From assembly GCA_023406895.1 (NCBI GenBank), contig JAEXTV010000016.1, forward strand, positions 1 to 64,000: a stretch of 64,000 nucleotides of DNA, read 5' to 3'. This stretch comes from Bacillota bacterium. GTDB taxonomy: Bacteria > Bacillota > Clostridia > Christensenellales > SZUA-584. Below are positions 34,302 through 43,472 of the stretch, in pieces. The notes beneath the pieces are model-generated. The model searched no databases. It was given only the letters and a program-made list of their open reading frames with translations, and was not told the DNA's origin. The translations under genes and the position numbers were made by a program. The first letter of the stretch is position 1. Each line of letters begins with the position of its first letter.

Positions 34302-34345
34302 TTATGATAAATCAATTTTTTGAACGTGTCAATATCCGCTTTTTG

Positions 34346-36574
34346 TCAGTATATTGCTTTGTTCAGATGCTCCGCCGCTTCCTGCAAAGCCTCTTTCGCG
34401 GACAACTGCTTATTAATGGTTTTATGCACGGCATCACCGATAATTTGTTCCAGTACCGATTCAGAGACACCTTCACCCTTGGAGTTTTTGGGCAATGTCC
34501 GCCTTTGTGTGCATGCAAACGCGCTCGGAAGAATACGGTACCACGGATACAAATTGTGAAGCTCTGCGCTTTCAAAAACAAAACGATAGGGCACAATGCG
34601 CCCCAGCATCGCGTTGGGCATCGTCAACGATTCAGACGCCGTCCACTTTGCAAACTCAAACGCATCCTTTTTCTTCTCAGTAAACGGATTAACACCGATA
34701 GACCATCCGCCGAGGACGCTGGCCTTCCCGGGTATGAGCGTAAAATCCACCTTTCCGACAACCGAGGAAATGCTCCTGTCCTCGAGCGGTGTGGCATGAT
34801 CTGAGAACAAAACCATCATCGCCGCATCGCCGCGTCCAAAAACCTCCACCTGCTCATCCCACCAGAATACAGGAGAATCAGGATGGGCATACTGGAAGCT
34901 TTCCACGTAGCCGTTCAGTGCCGCAATGCAGCTTTCGCTTGCAATAGCGGCTTTGCCGTTTTCAAAAAGTTTGCCTCCCGCACCCCAAATACGCGGCAAA
35001 AATTCACATACCGCCCCGGACGCATTCATCGCCCCCAGCGTTGTTCCGTACAGGGTCTCTGATTCAGGATTGTATTTTTTGGTGAAAAACCTCGCCACTG
35101 TGTTATATTCTTCCCATGTGGTCGGTACACGAAGTTCTTTCTTATAATGCTCATAGAACAAGCGTTTATTCTTTATTTGCGTGAACAGGTCTTTTCGGTA
35201 AAATAAAAGCTGAACCGTATGGCTGAAGGGCAATGCAAACAGACGATTTCCGAAAAAGCAGTGTTCCCGAAGCACGTCTGCAGAGAACATATGGCTCAGT
35301 TCCTTATTATCAGTATAATATTCGGACAAATCCTGAACGTATCCTCCGAGTATCAGCTCCTTCATCCAGGCAAGGTCAAAGGTAAACGCATCGTATTCGC
35401 CTGCGGGAACACCCGTTAAAATCTCTTTGAGCATTTGATTATACGGCACTTGATTGATCTCGAGCCCAATGCCAGTGGTTCGTTTAAAATCAGCCACAAG
35501 AGATTTGATCGTATGACTCGACGGCGACTCCTGTATCAGTATCTTAATTTTTCTTTGCACACCAATATCATGACACCGCGCCGCTGCAAGGCCCCGTCCT
35601 TGGCTGCACGGTATAGAGATGCTTCTGCCGCCTCTTGTATCATCCTCTTCAACCATTTCTTCAAGCATATTAAAAGCTGCTCTGGCCATCTTTGCATAAG
35701 GCAGGGATAACAAGCTGCCTTTTTCTGTTTTTACCTTTGTCCAATCCTCAGCGTCAAGCGTGACAAGTTTCGGAATCGGCACGCGCGGCTCCGCGCCGAT
35801 TGTAAGGGCCAGTGCCACACCTTCCCGCAGTATTCTGTTGGTTGTATATATCATCTGCGGCGGGTTCTCCAGCTCCATCAGCCGAATAGCCGCACGCATC
35901 GCACTCTCTTTGTTGTTGTTGACCGTTTCAACGTACTTGGCCTCAATGTCTTTTCTGGCTTTATGCATGGCGTTAAAATAAGCGTCAATACATTCCGTTT
36001 CATACGAGTATTCCTGAGGCCCTGCAATCATCGCAATCCTATCGTAGCCCGCCGCAATTTGATTCAGTACATTTTCCATGACAGCCGACCGAATATCCAT
36101 ATCCACATTATTCATTTTATAACCGGACACTTTGTGATGCATAAAAACAATGCGAAGCCCTTCGTCGATCACACTGTTAAAAAACTCTGTATTTCCAGGC
36201 TGGCATGTTAACAATATAACGCCGTCAGTTCCCGTCATCAGCGCACTCTCAAGAATGGCGCATTCCTGGTCCGGTATATCAGAGCAAACCCTCAAATAAG
36301 CCGAATATCCTTTTTCAGAAGCGTGTATGCTGATTTCATTAAATAAATTTGCATACGCCATATTCGTCAGAGCCGGGAGCACAACCACAATACGTTCCGT
36401 CCGCTTTGTTTTTAAATTCTTCGCAAGTACGTTTTGCTTATAACCAAGCTCGGCAACAGCTTGCTCAACTTTTCTTATTTTGTCACTGCTTACCGATTTT
36501 GAACCGTTCAATACATTTGAGACTGTACCGTGAGAGACGCCCGCCAGTCTCGCGACATCCTTCATTGTGGCCAT
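34346..36574 (-). CDS. LacI regulator fused to an ABC-type solute-binding domain
   Basis: 742 residues in three parts. Residues 1-50 are a LacI headpiece: TMKDVARLAGVSHGTVSNVL and GSKSVSSDKIRKVEQAV, with the hinge Leu region near 50-56. Residues 58-340 are the LacI core (type I periplasmic-binding fold): RIVVVLPALTNMAYANLFNE, GTDGVILLTCQPG, DRIAMIAGP. Residues 350-742 read as a family-1 extracellular solute-binding protein: IKILIQESPSSHTIKSL, DAFTFDLAWMKELILGGYV, FALPFSHTVQLLFYRKDLF and GWSIGVNPF. There is no signal peptide, so the whole chain is cytoplasmic. It probably represses or activates the flanking sugar operons and may sense two ligands. Normal LacI proteins are about 340 residues. 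Confidence 0.9.
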   Translation of the reverse strand: MATMKDVARLAGVSHGTVSNVLNGSKSVSSDKIRKVEQAVAELGYKQNVLAKNLKTKRTERIVVVLPALTNMAYANLFNEISIHASEKGYSAYLRVCSDIPDQECAILESALMTGTDGVILLTCQPGNTEFFNSVIDEGLRIVFMHHKVSGYKMNNVDMDIRSAVMENVLNQIAAGYDRIAMIAGPQEYSYETECIDAYFNAMHKARKDIEAKYVETVNNNKESAMRAAIRLMELENPPQMIYTTNRILREGVALALTIGAEPRVPIPKLVTLDAEDWTKVKTEKGSLLSLPYAKMARAAFNMLEEMVEEDDTRGGRSISIPCSQGRGLAAARCHDIGVQRKIKILIQESPSSHTIKSLVADFKRTTGIGLEINQVPYNQMLKEILTGVPAGEYDAFTFDLAWMKELILGGYVQDLSEYYTDNKELSHMFSADVLREHCFFGNRLFALPFSHTVQLLFYRKDLFTQIKNKRLFYEHYKKELRVPTTWEEYNTVARFFTKKYNPESETLYGTTLGAMNASGAVCEFLPRIWGAGGKLFENGKAAIASESCIAALNGYVESFQYAHPDSPVFWWDEQVEVFGRGDAAMMVLFSDHATPLEDRSISSVVGKVDFTLIPGKASVLGGWSIGVNPFTEKKKDAFEFAKWTASESLTMPNAMLGRIVPYRFVFESAELHNLYPWYRILPSAFACTQRRTLPKNSKGEGVSESVLEQIIGDAVHKTINKQLSAKEALQEAAEHLNKAIY

Positions 36575-36999
36575 TATTCTTTACCCCTATCTATCAAAGT
36601 GGTATTAACAAATACTAGACTATCGATTTAATCATAACCATTTGCCCCTTTTCAATCAAGTTCTAATTTTACACAGCCGAATATAAAATCATATATGGAG
36701 ACTTCTGCCTCAAAAGCTTGGCGGTTTGTCTTGTTTCATGTCATATACGATGAATAATATTGACACGTATCGATTTATAATATAAAATAACAACATTTGA
36801 TAACATTCAATAATAATAAATAATATGCCAAAAAGACATGCGATTGAGAAGCCATTATGTGCTAAATAAGTATACCACAACAGTGGGATGAACCCGAAAT
36901 CCACTTATATCCACTCGCATTACAATAAAAAACACTTGCATTTGTGATAGTCTCCGTATAAAATAATTTTTGGAACGTATCATTTTTAAGGAGCCGTAT
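36575..36999. promoter_or_regulatory. Divergent regulatory region between LacI-fusion and deoC operon
   Basis: A 425-bp AT-rich region with no gene that I can support. For the plus strand TTGCAT (36936-36941) and TAAAAT (36959-36964) are 17 bases apart and precede the deoC ribosome site. On the LacI side TATCGATTTAATC (36621-36633) contains a GATT-T-AATC palindrome and is a weak candidate for autoregulation. No strong LacI operator copy is found near deoC. Confidence 0.5.
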
Positions 37000-37668
37000 A
37001 TGACTGCAAAAGATGCTGCCAGATTAATTGATATAAGTGCAGTGAGAACACATCATACGATCACAGATATCAAAGAGATGATTGATGTCGCGCTGCGTTA
37101 TCGTTTTATTAATGTTCATACCCTGCCTTGCTGGACACGAACCGTCAGCGACATGCTCAAAGGCCATTCCGATGTCCGTGTGGGCGCACCCGTCGGATTT
37201 CCGGGCGGCGGGCACAAGCCCAAAGTCAAGCTTTTGGAAGCAGAGCAGCTTATTGAAGACGGCGTTCAGGAAATGGATATTGTGATGAATGTCGGAAAGT
37301 TTAAAAACAAGGAATTTAAATATGTATCGGACGAGCTTCAGCAAATTATCAAGATCGCTCCGAAAGAAGTCCTGACCAAGGTCATCATTGAATTAAACTG
37401 TCTTGACGACAGCGAACTCGAAGATGTTTGCCGCATTGTGATGGACAGCGGGGCGGATTTTCTAAAGACTGGGACGGGATGGGTTCCCGGGGACGCCAAC
37501 ATTTCGAGAATTGCGAAAATAAAAGATTTGACCCGCAGCAGAATACAAGTCAAGGCAGCGGGAGGCATTCGTACGAGAGATGATTTCGATGCGCTTTTAG
37601 CACTCGGCGTCGAACGCTTTGGCATCAACATCGCATCAGCACTGCAGATTGTAGAAAGCTTCAATTAG
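37000..37668 (+). CDS. deoC: Deoxyribose-phosphate aldolase
   Basis: 222 residues, the DeoC size. It cleaves 2-deoxyribose-5-phosphate (or similar) to acetaldehyde and a C3 phosphate through a Schiff base. Lys156 in DFLKTGTGW is the Schiff-base Lys, Lys185 in VKAAGGI the proton relay, and Asp93 in EMDIVMNVG the third catalytic residue. ATG 37000 follows AAGGAG; the frame is open ten codons further. It leads the plus-strand operon with an FGGY kinase and ABC transporter, suggesting uptake, phosphorylation and cleavage of a deoxy or related sugar. Confidence 0.93.
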   Translation: MTAKDAARLIDISAVRTHHTITDIKEMIDVALRYRFINVHTLPCWTRTVSDMLKGHSDVRVGAPVGFPGGGHKPKVKLLEAEQLIEDGVQEMDIVMNVGKFKNKEFKYVSDELQQIIKIAPKEVLTKVIIELNCLDDSELEDVCRIVMDSGADFLKTGTGWVPGDANISRIAKIKDLTRSRIQVKAAGGIRTRDDFDALLALGVERFGINIASALQIVESFN

Positions 37669-37677
37669 GAGATAAAA

Positions 37678-39222
37678 ATGCACGGCAAAGAAATGATCAT
37701 TGCTTATGACCTTGGTACCGGAGGTATCAAAGCGTCGTTGTTCGATTTAAGCGGAACTTCACACTGCGATATATTCAGCCAATACGATGTTGTTTATACG
37801 GGCAGTGATTATCACGAACAAGCGCCCGATGCATGGTATCAGGGAATATGCAGCACAACAAAACAACTGCTTCAAAAAAGCGGCATTCATCCTTCCTGCA
37901 TCGTGGCTTTGTCAATCTCCGGGCATTCACTTGGTGTGGTTCCCGTCAGCCATGACGGACAGCTGCTGAGAGGCATGACGCCGATATGGAGCGATACGCG
38001 TGCCAAGCAGCAGGCTAAGGATTTCTTCTCCAAGACTCCTTATACCGAATGGTACAAAAAAACGGGGAATGGATTTCCCGCCGAATGCTACTCGATTTTT
38101 AAGATCATGTGGTATCGGGATAATGAACCAGACATGTATGCCAAAACATACAAGATTTTAGGTTCAAAAGACTATTGCAATCTGAAGCTGACGGGCGCAA
38201 TGGTGACAGACCATTCTTATGCATCGGGCAGCGGTGTTTATGATCTAGCCAAGCGTTGTTATGACGAAGACTATATCCGTGTATCCGGCATACGCAGAGA
38301 CCTGCTTGCGGATTTGGTTCATTCTCATGAGGTCATAGGACAATTAACGCCTCAAGCGGCAGAGGAACTCGGTTTAACGACAGATGTCAAGGTTGTCGCG
38401 GGCGGGGTGGACAACTCCTGTATGGCGCTCGGAGCGAGAGGCATTGAAAACGGCCGTGCCTATATCTCGCTCGGCTCGTCCTCCTGGATTGCTGTTGTCA
38501 GCGACACACCGCTTGTGGATGCTGAAAAGAAGCCTTTTGTGTTTGCGCATGTGATTGATGGCATGTATGCATCAGCCACAAGCATTTTTGCCGCCGGTTC
38601 AAGCTTCCGCTGGGTACGTGATGTGCTCTGCCCGGACCTTGTCCAAAAAGAAATGTCCGGCGAGATAAAAGATGCGTACACGGAGATGAACCGGCTCGCC
38701 GCTCTCTCCCCTGTCGGCGCAAACAATCTGCTGTTCAATCCGAGCCTTGCAGGCGGTGCCATGATTGAGCGGAGCAAGAACATTGTGGGCGGTTTTATTG
38801 GTTTACAACTCTCGCACACCAGGAATGATATGATCAGGGCGGCGCTTGAGGGCATCACATATAACTTATGGTATGCAATGACGGTTTTAAAAAGCTGCGG
38901 TGTGTCGATCTCTGAGCTGCTGATGGTTGGCGGCGGTGCGAAAAGCCCATTCTGGCGTCAGATGTTTGCTGACATCTTTGATATGAACACGATCAAAACA
39001 AGCGTTGATCAGAACGCGGCCTCTCTTGGCGCCGCGGCTTTGGCAGCGTACGGGCTCGGTCTTTGGAAGGATTATTCGCCCATCGATAAAGTGCACAAAC
39101 TGGAGAGTATTGCTCATCCGGATACCGAAAAGACAGCCTCTTACCGGTATCATTACGAGCTTTCCCGGTATATCGCAGGCTGGCTTGCCGATACCGGCGA
39201 CAAAATCGCACACGGAGAATAA
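37678..39222 (+). CDS. FGGY-family kinase (xylulokinase-like)
   Basis: 514 residues. The phosphate-1 motif IAYDLGTGGIKASLFDL lies at the start; ALSISGHSLGVVPV is the substrate loop, TPIWSDTRAKQQAKDFF is typical of xylulokinase-type enzymes, VAGGVDNSCMALGARG carries the catalytic Asp, and LMVGGGAKSPFWRQMFADI is the adenosine motif. It lies nine bases after deoC. Its likely product would be a sugar phosphate used by the aldolase, but which sugar is unclear. Not close to LsrK or glycerol kinase in the loops I can compare. Confidence 0.9.
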   Translation: MHGKEMIIAYDLGTGGIKASLFDLSGTSHCDIFSQYDVVYTGSDYHEQAPDAWYQGICSTTKQLLQKSGIHPSCIVALSISGHSLGVVPVSHDGQLLRGMTPIWSDTRAKQQAKDFFSKTPYTEWYKKTGNGFPAECYSIFKIMWYRDNEPDMYAKTYKILGSKDYCNLKLTGAMVTDHSYASGSGVYDLAKRCYDEDYIRVSGIRRDLLADLVHSHEVIGQLTPQAAEELGLTTDVKVVAGGVDNSCMALGARGIENGRAYISLGSSSWIAVVSDTPLVDAEKKPFVFAHVIDGMYASATSIFAAGSSFRWVRDVLCPDLVQKEMSGEIKDAYTEMNRLAALSPVGANNLLFNPSLAGGAMIERSKNIVGGFIGLQLSHTRNDMIRAALEGITYNLWYAMTVLKSCGVSISELLMVGGGAKSPFWRQMFADIFDMNTIKTSVDQNAASLGAAALAAYGLGLWKDYSPIDKVHKLESIAHPDTEKTASYRYHYELSRYIAGWLADTGDKIAHGE

Positions 39223-39225
39223 ATC

Positions 39226-39615
39226 ATGGAAATTAAAGCAATCGACCATATCGCCATAAATACGGTGGATATTAATCAGTCGGTGAGGTTCTATTCAGAC
39301 GTTATGGGCTTCACCATCTTGAAACGGGTTCCAAACGGCGACAGCGAACTCGTATATTTAAGAGTTAATGACAACAGCACGATCGAACTGTTTAATTGCG
39401 AAAAGGAAATCAAGTATTTTGAACATCCGGAAAACGGATCGGGAACACTGCATATTGCGCTGAGCGTCAGCGGCATCACAGAGTGGTATGAGCACCTTCA
39501 GCATCACAATGTTGAATTCACGCTGCCGTTGTGTGATTTGAGCCACTTAGGCAAAAAAGTACTGCTATTTAAAGATCCGAACGGTGTGGTTATTGAACTC
39601 AGTGAAGATCTTTAG
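39226..39615 (+). CDS. VOC (glyoxalase-like) family protein
   Basis: 129 residues of the vicinal oxygen chelate superfamily, two beta-alpha-beta-beta-beta modules. IDHIAINTVDINQSVRFYSD and MGFTILKRV open module one with its metal His8; GTLHIALSVSGITEWYEHL opens module two; LFKDPNGVVIELSE holds the closing metal Glu. Members include glyoxalase I, methylmalonyl-CoA epimerase and ring-cleavage enzymes. It starts three bases after the kinase stop, in operon with deoC; it may detoxify or epimerise an aldehyde product. Function not assignable. Confidence 0.85.
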   Translation: MEIKAIDHIAINTVDINQSVRFYSDVMGFTILKRVPNGDSELVYLRVNDNSTIELFNCEKEIKYFEHPENGSGTLHIALSVSGITEWYEHLQHHNVEFTLPLCDLSHLGKKVLLFKDPNGVVIELSEDL

Positions 39616-39687
39616 ATAATAAATTAAACGGCTGCAGCTTATTTCAAAGCAGCCCGTTCAAATCTTAAGAGAGGAACGAAAAGAGCA

Positions 39688-41175
39688 ATGTCAAAATTAG
39701 TAGAGATGAAACAAATCTCAAAAAGCTTTTACGGCGTTGAAGTGCTGTCAAAAGTAGATTTTTTCATCGAGCGCGGTGAGGTGGTTGCTCTTTGCGGCGA
39801 AAACGGCGCAGGAAAATCGACGTTAATGAAAATATTGGCGGCGGTTTACAAACAGGATGAAGGCGATATCTATTTGGACGGTGAGCATTTGCCTTCTAAC
39901 CTTATGACGCTGGATCTGCAGCACAGAGGCGTTTCAATGATTCATCAGGAACTCAATCTGATGGATCAGTTAACTGTGGCCCAGAACATCTTTTTAACAC
40001 GTGAACCACTAAAGAAAAACGGCCTTATCGATCACAAAAAGATGAACAACGATGCAAAAGCGCTGCTTGAATCTTTAGGACAATCCATAAGCCCTACCAC
40101 ACTGGTCTGCAACTTGAAAACCGCACAAAAGCAGATGGTGGAAATAGCGAAGGCGATCTCCTTCAATGTGAAGGTGATGATTATGGACGAGCCCACAGCT
40201 ATGCTGACATCGCGCGAAACGGATATTCTTTTTGAGCTGATCAGACAACTGGCCAAAAAAGGCATCGGGATTATCTATATCTCCCACCGTCTTAAAGAGA
40301 TCAAAGACGTATGCGACAGGGTCACAATACTTCGCGACGGCACTTTTGTGGTTACGAAACAGGTTTCTGAGGTAACCGAGCACGAAATTGCCAATTACAT
40401 GGTTGGCCGCGAAGTCTGTGTATCTAAAGCCAGCAACTTTACCGGAGATGAAAGCGACATCGTTTTGGAAGTCAAAAATGTATCGGACTCCTTGCTGAAA
40501 AACGTCAGCTTCAAGGTGGCCCGCGGCGAAATCGTCGGTTTTTCAGGGCTCGTGGGTTCAGGCCGAAGCGAGCTGATGGAGTATATCTTTGGCATCCGTA
40601 AGGTGACGAGCGGAGAAATTTACTTAAACGGCAAGCCGGTCACCAATAAGTTTCCGGCAGAAGCGATTAAGAAAAACATCGGTTTTGTCACAGAAGATCG
40701 GCAGAAAACCGGCGTCGTCATTAAAAGAAGCATTAAAGAAAACATCAACCTGATCGATCAGGTTAAGAACAAAGGGTTTTTTATTAATGCTGCCAAGCAA
40801 AAAAACAACACAGCGAACATGATTAAAAAGCTGAACATCAAGTGTGCGTCTCAAAATCAGCTCGTCAGCAATCTTTCGGGCGGAAATCAGCAAAAGATCG
40901 TGATTGCGAAATGGCTGCTCGTCGGTTCTGATATCCTCATTCTCGACGAACCCACACGTGGTATTGATGTCGGCGCCCGCGAGGAAATCTATCAGATTAT
41001 CAATGAACTTGCGGCTTCCGGCAAAACTATCATTATCGTGTCTTCCGACCTGACCGAGGTTCTGTGCATTTGTCAGCGTGTGATCGTTATGCACGAAGGC
41101 GCGATAAAGGGCGAGTTAACCAAGGAAGACCGAACAGAAGAAATGATTATGTCTTATGCAACAAATGCGTCATAA
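39688..41175 (+). CDS. Sugar ABC transporter ATP-binding protein (RbsA/MglA type)
   Basis: 495 residues with two ABC cassettes, as in ribose/galactose importers. Cassette one: Walker A GENGAGKSTL, signature region LKTAQKQMVEIAKA (replacing LSGGQ), Walker B VMIMDEPTAML. Cassette two: degenerate Walker A GLVGSGRSELM, signature LSGGNQQKIVIAKW, Walker B ILILDEPTRGIDVG. Such degeneracy in cassettes is usual in this family. It powers import with the permease and binding protein that follow (order A-C-B). Confidence 0.95.
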   Translation: MSKLVEMKQISKSFYGVEVLSKVDFFIERGEVVALCGENGAGKSTLMKILAAVYKQDEGDIYLDGEHLPSNLMTLDLQHRGVSMIHQELNLMDQLTVAQNIFLTREPLKKNGLIDHKKMNNDAKALLESLGQSISPTTLVCNLKTAQKQMVEIAKAISFNVKVMIMDEPTAMLTSRETDILFELIRQLAKKGIGIIYISHRLKEIKDVCDRVTILRDGTFVVTKQVSEVTEHEIANYMVGREVCVSKASNFTGDESDIVLEVKNVSDSLLKNVSFKVARGEIVGFSGLVGSGRSELMEYIFGIRKVTSGEIYLNGKPVTNKFPAEAIKKNIGFVTEDRQKTGVVIKRSIKENINLIDQVKNKGFFINAAKQKNNTANMIKKLNIKCASQNQLVSNLSGGNQQKIVIAKWLLVGSDILILDEPTRGIDVGAREEIYQIINELAASGKTIIIVSSDLTEVLCICQRVIVMHEGAIKGELTKEDRTEEMIMSYATNAS

Positions 41176-41193
41176 TTTGCGGAGGAAAAAATA

Positions 41194-42171
41194 ATGAACA
41201 GTTCTTTAAAAGAGAGAAACAGTTTCAATGATGTTTCAAGGCGGCTTTGGTCGAAATACAGCATTGTGGTTGTGTTCATCGTATTGTTCGCATTCTGCGC
41301 GATCATTACGGGCGGCAAGTTTTCAGAATGGAATAACGTTACAACGATTCTTAGAAACGCTTCCACGGTTGGTATCATCGCTCTTGGAATGACATTTGTG
41401 ATCATCTCAGGCGGCATTGATTTATCTAGCGGCCCTGTGATGGCCACAGCAGGCACCGTACTGGTGTTTATGCAGGGCAGCGGTCAGTTTCCGCTGTTTG
41501 TCTCGATACTGGCGTGTATTGCCGTGGCTGCGCTGTTTGGTTTGATAAACGGCATCATCATCACAAAAATCAAGGTGCCGCCCTTCATCGTCACATTGGC
41601 AACAGGCATTATTGCTCGGTCAATCACGATGTATATTTGTAAAGGTGCCACTGTAACGGGCGACAATACAGACACATTCTTTAAATCGCTCGGCAACGGT
41701 TCAATTCTTTCCATACCGACACCTTTCCTCATTATGCTGGTGGTGGCTGTCATCCTTACCATACTTCTGATAAAAACGAAGTTTGGTACCTTCACAAGCG
41801 CGGTAGGCTGCAATGAAGTTGCTGCCAGGTATTCCGGTATCAAGGTTGACAGAACAAAGATCTGGACATATGTGATCGCGGGTATCTGTGTGGGTATCGC
41901 CGGTACGATTGAGATCTCCAGAATGGTTGCGGTATCTTCCACCTCTTCGGGCAGCAACTATGAATTTGATGCCATTACAGCAGTGCTTGTGGGCGGCACA
42001 TCATTAGCCGGCGGACGCGGAACCATATACGGAACGGTGATCGGTGCGATTCTCCTGTATTTCGTGAACAACATGATGATACAGCTGGATATATCCACCT
42101 ACTTAACAGGCGCACTTAAAGGGGCCGTGATTATGATCGCTGTGCTTTTACAGGCGCGTAACAACAACTAA
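41194..42171 (+). CDS. Sugar ABC transporter permease (RbsC type)
   Basis: 325 residues of the RbsC/XylH-like permease family with about eight to ten helices. Family segments are STVGIIALGMTFVIISGGID (residues about 56-75), LINGIIITKIKVPPFIVTLA and VLVGGTSLAGGRGTIYGTVI. It forms the homodimeric membrane channel. GGAGG lies before ATG 41194, 18 bases after the ATPase gene. Ligand class is pentose or hexose, not more precise. Confidence 0.95.
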   Translation: MNSSLKERNSFNDVSRRLWSKYSIVVVFIVLFAFCAIITGGKFSEWNNVTTILRNASTVGIIALGMTFVIISGGIDLSSGPVMATAGTVLVFMQGSGQFPLFVSILACIAVAALFGLINGIIITKIKVPPFIVTLATGIIARSITMYICKGATVTGDNTDTFFKSLGNGSILSIPTPFLIMLVVAVILTILLIKTKFGTFTSAVGCNEVAARYSGIKVDRTKIWTYVIAGICVGIAGTIEISRMVAVSSTSSGSNYEFDAITAVLVGGTSLAGGRGTIYGTVIGAILLYFVNNMMIQLDISTYLTGALKGAVIMIAVLLQARNNN

Positions 42172-42231
42172 GTTTATAAAGCTTCATAAACGGCTTAAGT
42201 TTATGAAATAATAACATATGGAGGAACTAGA

Positions 42232-43251
42232 ATGAAAAAGTTATCTGTTTTACTTCTCGTGGTTCTGATGTGCATTGCCATGGTCGCATGCTCGAGCCCG
42301 CAGGCATCTCCGTCGGCTTCGGCTGAGGAATCCCCGTCGGCTTCGGCTGAGGAATCCGCACCGGTTTCCGAAGAACCTGCACAGACATTTAAGGTAGCCA
42401 TCTCGCTGCCGCCGGCCAACAACGCATGGCAGGCCTCTCTGCTGCAGTCAATCGAGAAAGCGATTGAAGGCGACACGCAGATTGAATGGACAGTAAAGAA
42501 CGCCACGGATGATGCCGATCAGACAAACATTCTGACGACATTCAAAGACGGCGGATATGACCTGATTGCCTGCCTGCCCGGCGACGGCACACTGCAGACG
42601 GCCATCATGGAAGAGATCTTTGATGCGGGTATCCCGACAGTGATCATCGACAGAAACATCGCATCGGATAAATACACCTCGTTCGTTGCGGAAGACAACT
42701 ATTCCTGCGGCGTGATGGCGGCGAACTTCATCGGTAAGTTCTTCGAAGGACAGGAGGATATCAAGCTTGTTAACCTGAGAAGCTACACCGGTATCCCGAT
42801 TGACCTCGAAAGATACAATGGTTTTGTTGATACCATCAAGAACTACTCCAACATCGAGATCATCGGCGAAGCTGACGGCGAGTTCAACAGCACAGCTGGC
42901 TTCAATGCGATGTCTGACCTGCTGGCAGCACACGACAAAATCGACGTTGTTTTCACTCACGACGATGAAGCTGTAACGGGTGCAATGACGGCGATTGAGC
43001 AGCAGGGCCGTACAGACATCAAGCTGATCACAGGTATGGGCGGCACAGTCACAGCTTTGAACGAAATCAAAGCGGACAACACCATCCACAAAGCGACGTC
43101 ATCTTACTTCCCCACCAAAATCGGTGTTCAGGCGATTGACGTCATCAGAGAATACTTGACGACCGGCAACATCGAAAAGGACAATTTGAAAGAGTCCACA
43201 CTGATTACAAAAGATAATGTTGATGACTTCATGGAATGGGCTTATCAATAA
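42232..43251 (+). CDS. Sugar ABC transporter substrate-binding lipoprotein (RbsB type)
   Basis: 339 residues. Lipoprotein signal with Cys20 (CIAMVAC), then a Ser/Ala/Glu linker and a type I periplasmic-binding fold: FKVAISLPPANNAWQASLL, DQTNILTTFKDGGYDLIACL, GIPTVIIDRNIASDKYTSF, VVFTHDDEAVTGAMTAIE, and TSSYFPTKIGVQAID. It is anchored outside the membrane and delivers a sugar to the permease. The linker has an exact 24-bp tandem duplication (42310-42333 and 42334-42357). GGAGG lies before ATG 42232. Closest in pattern to ribose/allose-type binding proteins. Confidence 0.95.
   Translation: MKKLSVLLLVVLMCIAMVACSSPQASPSASAEESPSASAEESAPVSEEPAQTFKVAISLPPANNAWQASLLQSIEKAIEGDTQIEWTVKNATDDADQTNILTTFKDGGYDLIACLPGDGTLQTAIMEEIFDAGIPTVIIDRNIASDKYTSFVAEDNYSCGVMAANFIGKFFEGQEDIKLVNLRSYTGIPIDLERYNGFVDTIKNYSNIEIIGEADGEFNSTAGFNAMSDLLAAHDKIDVVFTHDDEAVTGAMTAIEQQGRTDIKLITGMGGTVTALNEIKADNTIHKATSSYFPTKIGVQAIDVIREYLTTGNIEKDNLKESTLITKDNVDDFMEWAYQ
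42310..42357 (+). repeat. 24-bp tandem repeat in the binding-protein linker
   Basis: Two identical 24-bp units (42310-42333, 42334-42357), each coding for PSASAEES. They lengthen the flexible tether between lipid anchor and binding domain and may vary in number between strains. Confidence 0.9.
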
Positions 43252-43309
43252 GTAACAGTGACAGTTAAATCGCGATAAAAAAACTCCGGAATTAATCCGG
43301 AGGAAAACC

Positions 43310-43360
43310 ATGAAGACAACACCCCTCGGCGCTAATCGACGGGGTGTTGTTTTTATATAA
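43310..43360 (+). other. Possible 16-codon ORF overlapping the terminator
   Basis: GGAGG (43299-43303) is followed six bases later by an ATG and 16 sense codons ending in TAA at 43358-43360. The peptide would be MKTTPLGANRRGVVFI. The same Shine-Dalgarno can pair in the hairpin CTCCGGA/TCCGGAG (43284-43302), and the ORF spans the operon's terminator. It may be chance; no homologue is known to me. Confidence 0.2.
43316..43354 (+). terminator. Terminator of the deoC-ABC operon
   Basis: ACAACACCCC (43316-43325) pairs with GGGGTGTTGT (43341-43350) around a 15-nt loop, followed by TTTT. It lies about 65 bases after the binding-protein stop. Confidence 0.9.
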
Positions 43361-43420
43361 AACGTTTCATTTCAATTGGATTATTTTATCACATAATTCT
43401 GATTATAGCACAACTGGATT

Positions 43421-43455
43421 AAAAAAAAAGGGCTGCTGTATAAAAAACAGCAGCC
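43421..43455 (-). terminator. Terminator of the SDR-to-kdgK operon
   Basis: GGCTGCTGT (43431-43439) pairs with ACAGCAGCC (43447-43455); on the minus strand a run of nine Ts follows (43421-43429). It lies about 20 bases past the kdgK stop. Confidence 0.9.
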
Positions 43456-43472
43456 TTATAAAATAATCAAAC

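Noticed and set aside
37000..43251. AI-2 uptake and degradation operon (Lsr-like), because it has an aldolase, an FGGY kinase and a ribose-type ABC transporter
   Set aside because: The aldolase is a clear DeoC rather than LsrF, the kinase lacks LsrK-like loops, LsrG is absent and only one permease gene is present.
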